From Isoalcanivorax indicus (GTDB lineage Bacteria > Pseudomonadota > Gammaproteobacteria > Pseudomonadales > Alcanivoracaceae), in contig NZ_QGMP01000001.1 in the NCBI RefSeq assembly GCF_003259185.1, positions 744,001-808,000 on the forward strand: 64,000 nt of DNA, written 5' to 3'. Below the pieces are notes generated by a model. The model had not been told where the DNA came from. It was given only the letters and a program-made list of their open reading frames with translations, and did no database searches. Shown in pieces: positions 9,683 through 17,547 of the stretch (position 1 is its first letter; every line of letters starts with the position of its first letter). The position numbers and the translations under genes were made by a program.

Positions 9683-10595
9683 GCGCGCGGTCCTCGGCGA
9701 TCACCGCCGCCAGCGCTTCATCGAAGTCCCGGTTGCGGAAGCCCAGATCGCGACCGGCCTTGCTGTTGTCCGTCCTGATTCGGGCGGGCAACGGCACAGA
9801 GAGAATGGCCGGGCCTTTTTTTCGCGCCCTGACGACGGCGCGCAGGAAACTCGACAACTGATGCCCCTCACCGCCGACGTTGTAGGCCTCGTTGATGGCG
9901 GCATCATTGGCCAGCGCCTGCGCCGTGGCGTCTGCGACATCCCCCGCATACACCAGCGGAAAGCCGATGCTGGGCAGCACCAGCACAGGCAATTTCAGCG
10001 CCTTGTAGACCATGGCCATGGTATTCGGGTCACGGGCGCCGTAGACGCCGCTGGGCCGCACGGTGGTCAACTGCAGATCCAGCTCCCGCGCCAGTTGCCA
10101 GGCGATGTCCTCGCTGATCTGCTTGCTGGCGCGGTAGGTCCCGCCCTTGCGCCGCTGACCGTCCAGTTGCGGCCACTGCTCGTCCATCGGTTTGCGCAGC
10201 GACCAGCGGTAGATGCCGAAGGTGCTGACATGCACGATCCGTTTCACTCCCGCGCGGTGCGCCGCCTCGAACACATTGCGCGTGCCCTCGACGTTGGCCG
10301 TCAGATGCGCTTCCCAGGCGCCGAAGCCCTTGCTGGCCACATACATGGCCGCATTGGAGATGACCGCATCGCAGCCCCGGAAGGCGGCTTCCAGCGCCGC
10401 CGGATCGGTCAGGTCCGCCTTGCGGAATTCGACCCCCTCATCCGCCAGAAACGCCGCCTTGGCCGGATTACGCACCACGCCGACGACCCGCGCGCCCGCC
10501 GCCATCAGACTGCGGCAAAGATAGACCCCGATCATGCCACTGGCGCCGGTGACGGCGACGGTCTTGCCCTGTAATGCGGTATTCGATGATGCCAT
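9675..10595 (-). CDS. NAD(P)-dependent epimerase/dehydratase (extended SDR)
   Basis: A 306-residue extended short-chain dehydrogenase. The start at 10595 (MASSNTALQGKTVAVTGASG) follows GGGAG and places the nucleotide-binding TGASGMIG motif near residue 16, as expected; an upstream in-frame ATG at 10700 would add 35 unlikely residues. A catalytic-type YRASK motif is visible around residue 150, with HVSTFGIY before it. Substrates of this group include nucleotide sugars, sterol-like compounds and other alcohols, and nothing nearby specifies one. It is convergent with the small coiled-coil gene and divergent from the VOC gene. Confidence 0.8.
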   Translation of the reverse strand: MASSNTALQGKTVAVTGASGMIGVYLCRSLMAAGARVVGVVRNPAKAAFLADEGVEFRKADLTDPAALEAAFRGCDAVISNAAMYVASKGFGAWEAHLTANVEGTRNVFEAAHRAGVKRIVHVSTFGIYRWSLRKPMDEQWPQLDGQRRKGGTYRASKQISEDIAWQLARELDLQLTTVRPSGVYGARDPNTMAMVYKALKLPVLVLPSIGFPLVYAGDVADATAQALANDAAINEAYNVGGEGHQLSSFLRAVVRARKKGPAILSVPLPARIRTDNSKAGRDLGFRNRDFDEALAAVIAEDRALR

Positions 10596-10777
10596 GGCAC
10601 TGCTCCCTGGCGGTTGGCTATTGACGATGCCGACTACTCTGCGTGCAAAGCGGCAAGCAGGCAATGACCGGGGTGAAGGCTGGTGACAAGATATGCGCAA
10701 GCGCTGTGGTCAGATGTCGAAACGGGTCGCCTGCGGGCGACCATTATTGCCTTTCAACCTGACAAGGACTCGCTGAC

Positions 10778-11212
10778 ATGAAAATGGCCAATCCCTATCT
10801 CAACTTCAAGGGCACCACTGAGGCCGCTTTTGAACATTACCGCCGCATCTTCGGTGGCGAATTTACCGCGGTGTTGCGTTACGGCGATTTCCCCGGCAAC
10901 CCGATGGGCGCGCCTGAGGACAAGCTGGACGCCATCGCCCATATCGGATTACCGCTGGGCGGCGACAACGTGCTGATGGGCACGGATGTGATCAGTGCCG
11001 AACACACCGGGGGCTTTGTTGCGGGCAACAACTTCTTCATTGCGCTGGAAGCCGATTCCGAGGATGAGGCGCGTCGCGTTCATGCTGCGCTGGCGGAGGG
11101 CGGCGAGGTCACCATGCCGTTGCAGAGCACCGAGTGGGCACAGTTGTTCGGCATCTGCGTGGATGCGTTCGGTATTCAGTGGATGGTGAGCTTTACGGGT
11201 GATGTGGGTTGA
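10778..11212 (+). CDS. VOC-family protein, PhnB/3-demethylubiquinone-methyltransferase-like
   Basis: A 144-residue single vicinal-oxygen-chelate domain of the PhnB-like subgroup: NPYLNFKGTTEAAFEHYRRIFGGEF at the N-terminus (quoted here as its recognisable spacing) and FGICVDAFGIQWMV at the C-terminus. Members are small cytosolic proteins of mostly unknown chemistry, some related to glyoxalases, and the name PhnB does not prove a role in phosphonate use. A good ribosome-binding site (AAGGA) precedes the ATG. It stands alone and ends 28 bp before the first copy of the inverted-repeat element. Confidence 0.8.
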   Translation: MKMANPYLNFKGTTEAAFEHYRRIFGGEFTAVLRYGDFPGNPMGAPEDKLDAIAHIGLPLGGDNVLMGTDVISAEHTGGFVAGNNFFIALEADSEDEARRVHAALAEGGEVTMPLQSTEWAQLFGICVDAFGIQWMVSFTGDVG

Positions 11213-11240
11213 GCCCCGGAGCCCCGGAGCTCCGTAGCCC

Positions 11241-11353
11241 GGCCTCGGTGAGGGGCAAGCCCTTCCAGAAGCCGCCGTGAATACGTCCCTGTAGGCTTGC
11301 GTTCGGCTTCCTGCCTCACACACTTCTGGAAGGGCTTGCCCCTCACCGAGGCC
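11241..11353. repeat. Structured inverted-repeat element, copy 1
   Basis: Two perfect 31-bp arms (11241-11271 and 11323-11353, starting GGCCTCGGTGAGG and ending CCTCACCGAGGCC) enclose a 51-nt core. The core is about 40/46 identical to that of copy 2 at 18585-18705 and holds a short stem TAC (11282-11284) / GTA (11291-11293) around GTCCCT. The element lies between convergent genes, 28 bp past the VOC stop. It lacks an obvious T-run and has no coding capacity. It could be a bidirectional terminator, a structured transcript 3' end, or a miniature mobile element; I cannot name a family. Confidence 0.85.
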
Positions 11354-11509
11354 TCAGTTCAGTGCCAACGACACGAACACCACTTCGTAGCGTGTCGCCA
11401 GAACCAGACTTTCGGTTGGCTGGAGGTTCTTGACCGGGCTGCGCGTGACGGCCCCCCGAGGGCCATGCCACCACAACCAGAAAGAATGGCCCCCAACCGG
11501 CAACAAAGG

Positions 11510-12379
11510 TCAGAGCGCGCGAATCTCACCACTGAGGTGCGGCTTGACGCCATCTGCGGCCAGCAGGCGAAAATCCAGCCCCGAGCCCTGTTTCTCTTGC
11601 GCGAACTTTACCGTCGCCGGAATGAACATCGGCAACTTGAACTGCACGTCCACACTGAAACCGTTCTCCGGCAACTGATCGTTGACCTCCGCCAGGCAGC
11701 GCGCCTTGGACCACATGCCGTGCACGATCTGGCGCTTGAAGCCGAACAGCTTCGCGGTCAGCGGGTACAGATGAATCGGATTGCGATCACCGGATACCGC
11801 GCCGTACTGCCGGCCCATGCTGCCCGGGACCTTCCATTCGGTGGCATTTGTCACCGGCTCGGCGGCCGCCGGCTTCTTGCCGCCCTTGTCCTCACCCGTG
11901 CCGCCGCCCCGGCGGAACATGGTGGATTCGCTTTCCCAGACCAGCTCGCCGCCGGTGCTGATGTGCGTCAGGATCGAGAATTCGTAGCCCTTGGCCACCC
12001 GCGTGAGCTCGCCGAAACGGCATTCCACATCCAGCTGCTCGCGCTCCTGGATTCGGCGGTACTGAGTGATACGGTTGCGCACATGGACCAGACCCATGGC
12101 CGCGAACGGGAAGTCCTTGTCCAGCAGCAGACTCATGAACAGCGGGTGCGCATGCAGGTGCGGATAGGTCACCGGCAGGTAGCCGTCGGCCTTGAAACCG
12201 CATACCTTGCGATAGGTGGCCAGATGTTTCGCGTCGAGCATGATATCGCTCAGGCGTACGCCCTTGTTCGGCAGTACCGGGTTCTTGCCGGGTTTGACGC
12301 CGGCACGCACGACGGCCTTGGCAAACAGGGGCAGCATGGCAGGTGCGTTGCGCAGTTCGCGAATTTCTGTGGCACTCAT
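11510..12379 (-). CDS. MaoC-type hot-dog dehydratase/hydratase
   Basis: A 289-residue double hot-dog-like protein. The C-terminal half has the MaoC/R-hydratase signature AVSGDRNPIHLYPLTAKLFG (about residues 195-215) with Asp and His in the hydratase positions, followed by IVHGMW. Family members hydrate enoyl-CoA or enoyl-ACP, so a role in lipid or alkane-derived fatty-acid metabolism is likely. The start at 12379 follows AAGGA. It is monocistronic here but belongs functionally with the FabG-type reductase and thiolase near 27-30 kb. The minus-strand frame continues 51 codons beyond the TGA without another stop, which I take as chance. Confidence 0.83.
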   Translation of the reverse strand: MSATEIRELRNAPAMLPLFAKAVVRAGVKPGKNPVLPNKGVRLSDIMLDAKHLATYRKVCGFKADGYLPVTYPHLHAHPLFMSLLLDKDFPFAAMGLVHVRNRITQYRRIQEREQLDVECRFGELTRVAKGYEFSILTHISTGGELVWESESTMFRRGGGTGEDKGGKKPAAAEPVTNATEWKVPGSMGRQYGAVSGDRNPIHLYPLTAKLFGFKRQIVHGMWSKARCLAEVNDQLPENGFSVDVQFKLPMFIPATVKFAQEKQGSGLDFRLLAADGVKPHLSGEIRAL

Positions 12380-12453
12380 GGTGGCATCCTTGATGACGTC
12401 AGCAGGGTGAATTCAATGCAGGGCAGTATAGGCAACCAGAGGGGGAGGGTGGA

Positions 12454-13284
12454 TTGGCCGAAGTGACGACCGACACGCGGCGCCTGCCGCGCTGGCACTG
12501 GGTGGACCAGGGACTGTGGTTACTGGTGCCGGTGGCGTTGATGCTGGGGCTGCATCTGGCTGGCCGCCAGTGGAGCCATGGCGCGCTGGTGCTGGCCTGG
12601 CTGTTGCTGGCGGCGGTGATGCAGGCGGGGCTGTGGCGGCGGGCGCTGAGTCGGCGGCAGGCGTTTCTGGCGGCGTATCTGCATGCGGACAGTCGTTGGC
12701 GCTGGCGTCTGCGGGGCGGCCTGTTGCTGTGGCTGCGGCAGGCGCTGCAAGCCTTGTTGTTGGCGCTGGTGCTGGGCGTGGCGGTGGTGCGTACCCAGCA
12801 GGAGGTGCTCTGGTGGCTGCTGGCGGCCACGCTGCCTGCGATAGTGGTAGTGCAGGCGGTATGTGAGCGCCTGCTTGCACGGCATGCGGCGCCGCGTTAT
12901 CTGCCCGAACTCGCCATGCGGGTCACGCTGGCAGCACTCTTCCTGTTGCTGTTTGCCGTCGTGACGCTGCTGGCCTTGCACGCCCCCTACCCGGATTACG
13001 GCGAGGTGGGTCTGCGTCAGGCGCTGTGGCATGCCATGCAGGCGCAGCAGGCGCACAGCCCGTGGCTGGAGGCGTTGTTGCAAGGCGCTGCCGCCAAGGA
13101 CGCGCTGGTGAACTGGCTGGGTCAGCAGCATCTGCCGGGCAGTGGCAGCCCAATGTTGCGAATCGGCGGCTGGCTGGTACTGCTTGCCGCAAATGGGCTG
13201 TTTGTGTGGTCATACCTGGTAGCGTGCGCCGGGGCCCTGACGCTGGCGCGGCGCCGTATTGATCCTGTGACCCGGAGCGCCTGA
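12454..13284 (+). CDS. Unknown multi-spanning membrane protein
   Basis: A 276-residue protein starting at TTG 12454 behind a strong GGGGGAGGG ribosome-binding site. Hydrophobic segments at about residues 18-35, 45-60, 90-112, 118-135, 155-175 and 230-260 suggest five to six membrane spans, with a long, probably extracytoplasmic stretch between the last two (YPDYGEVGLRQALWHAMQAQ). I recognise no family. It overlaps the next gene by one base (TGATG), so the two are translationally coupled and probably act together in the inner membrane. GC content and codon use match the neighbours. Confidence 0.72.
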   Translation: MAEVTTDTRRLPRWHWVDQGLWLLVPVALMLGLHLAGRQWSHGALVLAWLLLAAVMQAGLWRRALSRRQAFLAAYLHADSRWRWRLRGGLLLWLRQALQALLLALVLGVAVVRTQQEVLWWLLAATLPAIVVVQAVCERLLARHAAPRYLPELAMRVTLAALFLLLFAVVTLLALHAPYPDYGEVGLRQALWHAMQAQQAHSPWLEALLQGAAAKDALVNWLGQQHLPGSGSPMLRIGGWLVLLAANGLFVWSYLVACAGALTLARRRIDPVTRSA

Positions 13285-14375
13285 TGACGACCACGGCTTC
13301 GCCACCTGTCACCGCCGTGCCGGTGATTCGCCTGCTCGGCCTGATGGTCGGGGTGGCGGCGTTGTGCCTGGTGCTGGTACAGCGCGAGGCGTGGCAGGCG
13401 GCACGGGATCCGGGGGCGCCGGTGGTGGTGCGGGTGGGTGATGATCACTATCAGGTGTCGCCACGGCGGGCGGAGGAACTGGCGCTGCTCTCGGCGCTGC
13501 GGTTCGCCGAAGGCGAGGAGGCGGCCCGGGAGGCGATCGCCAGTCATCTGGATCAGTCGCTGGATCGCCTGTTTGCGGACCTGTCGGCCCGGTTGCCGGC
13601 GTTTGCGGACTGGTACTACTCCCTGGGCGGTGAGTATGCGCGGCTGTCCATGTGGGCGCTGGAAAAGGCCAGCCTGGCGGACGAGGGTTTTGTGGCCCGG
13701 CGTGCCGAGGCGTTGATCTTCGAGGCTGCCGACTTTGAAAACCGGCTGGAGATATTGCGTGTCCAGGCGGACGCGCGCCTGCTGCGAGCGGCTCGGGAAA
13801 CGCGGGAACACTGGCTGGCGGAGATGCTCGACCTGCTGGACGCCGACCGGATGCCGGTGGCGCCGCTACCGGATACCGAGACCCTGGCGCTGGATGAGCT
13901 GACACAACAACTGACCGGGTACGGCAGCCCGGAATTCATTGCCCGGATGTCACTCAGCAGCGCGGCGGCGGTGGGTATCGCCGCCGGGCCGCTCATCTGG
14001 CGTGCTGCCAGCCGCCGTGCAGCGGCCACTTCAGGCCGGGCTGTGGCTGCACGGGGGGCGGGCCGCGGCGCAGCCCGGGCCGGTACGGCAGCGGCGGGTG
14101 GCGCCACCCTGTGTGCGCCCAGCGGCCCCGGTGCGCTGGCCTGCGCGCTGGTGGCGGGCGCTGCAGGCTGGCTGGCCACCGACTGGGCCCTGCTGCGGCT
14201 GGACGAAGCGCTGAATCGCGATGAACTGGAAGCCGCCCTGCAACAGAGCCTGGACGACATGCGTGAGGAACTGGGTAAAAGCCTTCTGGCGGCCTACGAC
14301 CGGGTGCTGGACGAGCAGTACGGCGCCATGCAGACCGATATCCAGCGCACCTTCCGCCCCCTGGCCCAGCGTTAG
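13284..14375 (+). CDS. Unknown membrane-anchored helical protein
   Basis: A 363-residue protein coupled to the preceding membrane protein by a one-base overlap. It has an N-terminal membrane segment (about residues 15-33), a large, mostly helical acidic domain (about 40-215), an Ala/Gly-rich hydrophobic stretch that may form a hairpin in the membrane (about 225-310), and an amphipathic C-terminal helix rich in E, L and R. No catalytic motif is visible. The middle region shows low-complexity Ala/Arg runs. It is convergent with desT, with ten bases between stops. Function unknown. Confidence 0.72.
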   Translation: MTTTASPPVTAVPVIRLLGLMVGVAALCLVLVQREAWQAARDPGAPVVVRVGDDHYQVSPRRAEELALLSALRFAEGEEAAREAIASHLDQSLDRLFADLSARLPAFADWYYSLGGEYARLSMWALEKASLADEGFVARRAEALIFEAADFENRLEILRVQADARLLRAARETREHWLAEMLDLLDADRMPVAPLPDTETLALDELTQQLTGYGSPEFIARMSLSSAAAVGIAAGPLIWRAASRRAAATSGRAVAARGAGRGAARAGTAAAGGATLCAPSGPGALACALVAGAAGWLATDWALLRLDEALNRDELEAALQQSLDDMREELGKSLLAAYDRVLDEQYGAMQTDIQRTFRPLAQR

Positions 14376-14385
14376 ATGGGGGCGA

Positions 14386-15024
14386 CTAGGGCTGGCTGCG
14401 CCACCCGGCGGCACCGAGGAAGATCAGGCGCAGCTGCTTTTCGGCCACGCGGGCCAGGAAGGCCTCTTCGGCCCGGTCGTCCACCGGGATATCCAGAATC
14501 TGCTCGGTCAGGGAGGTCATGTTGTTGACCACCAGGGACGCCATCATCTGCAGATCTTCGGCGCTGACCTTGGCCAGGAAGGGGATGCGGGACAGGTCGG
14601 TGGCCAGTTCACTTGTGAACAGTCGTATTTCCTGGCGGATGGCGGTGCGGATAGGCTGGCTGCCGCTGAAGCGTTCCTTGGCCACGAACTGGAAATGTCG
14701 TGCGTTATCACGCACATAGCGCACATACGTCTGCACGGAGGTGCTGATAACCTGTTTCTGCGGCAGGCCCACGGCGCGCACATCGCGCATCAACTGGCGT
14801 AGCGTGCGGAAGGATTCATCCACCAGGGCCAGCCCCAGCGCGTCCATATCCGGGAAATGTCTGTAGAAGGCGGTGGGCACCACGCCTGCCTTGCGGGCCA
14901 CCAGTCTCAGCGACAGGGCCGTAAAATTGTCTTTCTTTTCAACAAGTTCAAGTGCCGAATCCAGCAACGCCCGGCGTGTACGCCCGCGCCGCGGGTCGCG
15001 TCGGGTGTCCCCTGTCTGCTCCAT
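14386..15024 (-). CDS. desT: TetR-family repressor, DesT/FabR-like
   Basis: A 212-residue TetR regulator with an N-terminal helix-turn-helix (LSLRLVARKAGVVPTAFYRHF, about residues 38-58) of the DesT/FabR subgroup. In Pseudomonas aeruginosa, DesT senses acyl-CoA composition and represses the adjacent desCB desaturase operon. Here the gene is divergent from exactly such an operon, which is the main reason for the name. Two operator-like palindromes lie in the desCB promoter, and a half-site (TGTTCACT, about 15100-15107) lies nearer its own start. FabR is the alternative label. Confidence 0.88.
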   Translation of the reverse strand: MEQTGDTRRDPRRGRTRRALLDSALELVEKKDNFTALSLRLVARKAGVVPTAFYRHFPDMDALGLALVDESFRTLRQLMRDVRAVGLPQKQVISTSVQTYVRYVRDNARHFQFVAKERFSGSQPIRTAIRQEIRLFTSELATDLSRIPFLAKVSAEDLQMMASLVVNNMTSLTEQILDIPVDDRAEEAFLARVAEKQLRLIFLGAAGWRSQP

Positions 15025-15144
15025 GTGCCGTCCGCTGTTTGCCCTCGTCTGTGCACGATATTGTCCTCGGTCTGCCCACCGAATAAAAGCATTCCATGGT
15101 GTTCACTTTATAACTTCATGAAAAATAACAATAATAAATAACTT

Positions 15145-15162
15145 TGTGTACAGGTGTTGACA
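15145..15162. promoter_or_regulatory. DesT operator-like site overlapping the -35
   Basis: TGTGTACAGGTGTTGACA matches 12 of 18 positions of the P. aeruginosa DesT operator as I remember it (AGTGAACGCTTGTTGACT), and contains the desCB -35 hexamer. Weaker than the site at 15184. The remembered consensus should be verified. Confidence 0.4.
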
Positions 15163-15186
15163 TCCATGCGGGTCAGAAAATAAAGT
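15157..15186 (+). promoter_or_regulatory. Sigma-70-type promoter for desCB
   Basis: TTGACA (15157-15162), an 18-bp spacer and TAAAGT (15181-15186) form a plausible housekeeping promoter 45 bp upstream of the desC start. Both hexamers lie inside DesT operator-like sequences, which would explain repression by steric block. Confidence 0.55.
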
Positions 15187-15201
15187 GCACGCATGTTCAC
15201 A
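15184..15201. promoter_or_regulatory. DesT operator-like palindrome overlapping the -10
   Basis: AGTGCACGCATGTTCACA is an imperfect dyad (GTGcAC-gcat-GTtCAC) that matches 14 of 18 positions of the P. aeruginosa DesT operator as remembered. It overlaps the desCB -10 element and lies between divergently transcribed desT and desC, exactly where a repressor site is expected. Confidence 0.6.
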
Positions 15202-15230
15202 ACGCAGATTGCAGATTGAGGAACCTTCCC

Positions 15231-16307
15231 ATGCGTCGCACAGGATGGAAACTGCTGGATAACCCGATTACCCGCGCCATGGCGTCACCGCTGTCCGTGG
15301 ATGATTACCTGACCCAGTTCAACCCGCTGTGGTCGGTGGGTGACGTGCGGGGCCGCATTGAGCGCATCGAGCGCGAAACGGCCGACGCGGTGACCCTGCA
15401 CATCACCCCCAACAGTCACTGGCAGGGCCATCGTGCCGGCCAGCATCTGGTGCTGGGCGTGGAGATCGAGGGGGTGCGGTATCAGCGCTGCTTCTCCATT
15501 TCTTCGGCGCCCGCGGATGCGGGTATCACCGTCTCGGTAAAGCGCAACGGCCAGGGTCTGGTCAGCAACTATCTGGTGGATCAGGCCCGTGCGGGTGACA
15601 TCCTGCACCTGAGTCAGGCGCGCGGCGACTTCCTGTTGCCCGAGGGGGATGGCCCATTGCTCATGATCAGTGGCGGCAGCGGTATCACCCCGTTGATGGC
15701 CATGCTGCGCCAGTGCGTGCGTGAGGGGCAGCAGCGTGATGTGGTGTTCCTGCACTACAGCAACAGCTACGTCGACACCCTGTTTCGCGCCGAACTGCGT
15801 GCCCTGGCCGAGCGGTTCGAGTGGTTGACCCTGATTCAGGTGGTTAATGAGGGAGCGCCCATGGCGGGGGACCGCCGTGGCCTGTTCAGCGCGGAACAGC
15901 TGGTTGAGCTGGTGCCGGATTATGCCGCGCGCACGCCGTTGCTGTGCGGCCCGCCCGCCCTGATGGAGCGCGTCAACGCTGCCTTTGAAACTGCCGGGCT
16001 GGCCCGCCCCGCCCAGGAGCAGTTTCAGGTCAAGGTCAGCAACGCAGCGGGCGAAGGCATGGTCCTGTTCAGCAAAAGCGGTCGCGAGGCCGCTGGCGAC
16101 AGCGCGGGCAGCTTGCTCGAACTGGCCGAACAGCAGGGCCTGAACCCGGAGTCCGGTTGCCGCATGGGCATCTGCTACGCCTGTAAATGTCACGTCAGCG
16201 AAGGCCGGGTGCGCGATCTGCGCAACGGCGAAGTGCGCGACGTGAAAGACGAAGACATCCAGCTTTGTGTGCACGCCGCCGCTGGCGCCGTGCAGGTCGA
16301 GCTTTGA
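15231..16307 (+). CDS. desC: Ferredoxin-type oxidoreductase partner of the desaturase
   Basis: A 358-residue electron-transfer flavoprotein: FAD domain with the RCFSISSAP motif (about residues 88-96), NAD(P) domain with ISGGSGITPLMA (about 145-156), and a C-terminal plant-type 2Fe-2S domain with GCRMGICYACKC and a fourth cysteine in IQLCVH. It is expected to pass electrons from NAD(P)H to the acyl-CoA desaturase encoded next. I start it at ATG 15231 because GAGGAA precedes it; the longer open frame upstream covers the promoter. The gap to desB is 28 bp with AGGAGG, so both are one operon under DesT-type control. Confidence 0.9.
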   Translation: MRRTGWKLLDNPITRAMASPLSVDDYLTQFNPLWSVGDVRGRIERIERETADAVTLHITPNSHWQGHRAGQHLVLGVEIEGVRYQRCFSISSAPADAGITVSVKRNGQGLVSNYLVDQARAGDILHLSQARGDFLLPEGDGPLLMISGGSGITPLMAMLRQCVREGQQRDVVFLHYSNSYVDTLFRAELRALAERFEWLTLIQVVNEGAPMAGDRRGLFSAEQLVELVPDYAARTPLLCGPPALMERVNAAFETAGLARPAQEQFQVKVSNAAGEGMVLFSKSGREAAGDSAGSLLELAEQQGLNPESGCRMGICYACKCHVSEGRVRDLRNGEVRDVKDEDIQLCVHAAAGAVQVEL

Positions 16308-16335
16308 TACGAACCCACTGACCAGGAGGCTCATT

Positions 16336-17454
16336 ATGAATGCCGCCGTCAATGCAATGCCGCAAAACATCACCCCGAAACGTGGCTGGCGCCACCTGAG
16401 TGCCGAGCAGGTCGAGGCCTTCGGTGCCGAGCTGGATGCCCTGCGCAAGGAAGTCATGGCTGATCTGGGCGAGCGCGATGCGCGCTACATCCGCCGCATC
16501 CTCAAGACCCAGCGCTATTCCGAAGTAGCAGGCCGGGCGCTGTTGTTCGCCGGTTTCCTGCCGCCGGCCTGGATTGCCGGGACCGCACTGCTGTCGCTGT
16601 CCAAGATCCTGGAGAACATGGAAATCGGCCACAACGTGATGCACGGCCAGTGGGACTGGCTCAAGGATCCGGCGCTGAACTCCATGACCTATGACTGGGA
16701 CAACACCTGCCCGGGCGACCAGTGGAAGCACTCGCACAACTACATGCACCACACCTTTACCAACATCGTTGGCAAGGACCGGGATGTGGGTTACGGGATC
16801 ATGCGCCTGTCGGATGACCAGCCGTGGCGGCCGCAGTACCTGTTCCAGCCAGCTTACAACTGGATTCTGGCGGCGTTCTTCCAGTGGGGCGTGGCCCTGC
16901 ACGATGTCGAGTTCGAGCGCATCGGCCGTGGCAAATCGTTTGCCGAGGCCCGCGCCCAGCTGCGCGGCATCTGGAAGAAAGCCCGCAAGCAGGTGTTCAA
17001 GGATTACCTGCTGTTCCCGGCCCTGGCGGGTCCTGGCTTCGTGTTTACCCTGGCCGGTAACGTGACCGCCAACCTGATCCGCAACCTGTGGGCCTATGCG
17101 GTGATCTTCTGCGGCCACTTCACCGAGGGCGTGGAAATGTTCTCCGAAGAAGAGGTCGAGGGCGAGACCCGCTCCGAGTGGTACCTGCGCCAGCTGCTGG
17201 GCTCCAGCAACCTGGAAGGTGGCCGTGCGTTTCATATCCTTACCGGCCACCTGAGCCACCAGATCGAGCATCACCTGTTCCCCGACATGCCGGCGCACCG
17301 TTATGCGGAAATCGGCCCGCGGGTGCAGGAGATCTGCCAGCGCTATGGCCTGCAGTACAACACCGGCACCCTGCCGCGCCAGTTCGCTACGGTGCTCAAG
17401 CGCATCAATCGCCTGGCACTGCCGGGGCGTCGCCGGAAGACGGTGGCGGCCTGA
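16336..17454 (+). CDS. desB: Membrane acyl-CoA delta-9 desaturase
   Basis: A 372-residue membrane fatty-acid desaturase. It has all three histidine boxes that bind the di-iron centre: H99NVMH103, HSHNYMHH near 132-139, and HQIEHH near 310-316, the last typical of this desaturase family. Hydrophobic stretches flank them. In Pseudomonas the DesB enzyme desaturates exogenous saturated acyl-CoA aerobically, altering membrane fluidity. The ATG at 16336 has an excellent ribosome-binding site (CAGGAGG); the longer upstream frame overlaps desC and is not used. Cotranscribed with desC. Confidence 0.92.
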   Translation: MNAAVNAMPQNITPKRGWRHLSAEQVEAFGAELDALRKEVMADLGERDARYIRRILKTQRYSEVAGRALLFAGFLPPAWIAGTALLSLSKILENMEIGHNVMHGQWDWLKDPALNSMTYDWDNTCPGDQWKHSHNYMHHTFTNIVGKDRDVGYGIMRLSDDQPWRPQYLFQPAYNWILAAFFQWGVALHDVEFERIGRGKSFAEARAQLRGIWKKARKQVFKDYLLFPALAGPGFVFTLAGNVTANLIRNLWAYAVIFCGHFTEGVEMFSEEEVEGETRSEWYLRQLLGSSNLEGGRAFHILTGHLSHQIEHHLFPDMPAHRYAEIGPRVQEICQRYGLQYNTGTLPRQFATVLKRINRLALPGRRRKTVAA

Positions 17455-17547
17455 CGGGTAAAACGCCTGCCCGGTGCCGGTTCCGGCGCCGGGCATGGCT
17501 GTGCTAATCTGCCTGTTGATACTGAACCGTCAGGATAACCAAGCAGG

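Noticed and set aside
9675-10700. Epimerase gene starting at the upstream ATG 10700
   Set aside because: The added 35 residues lack family similarity, and ATG 10595 has a better ribosome-binding site and places the TGASG motif correctly.
11354-11509. Open frame continuing 51 codons past the MaoC stop on the minus strand, ending in a plausible-looking hydrophobic C-terminus
   Set aside because: A stop-free run of this length is common at this GC content, no start or ribosome-binding site is seen, and the frame merely continues the MaoC frame after a TGA. Read-through is not supported.
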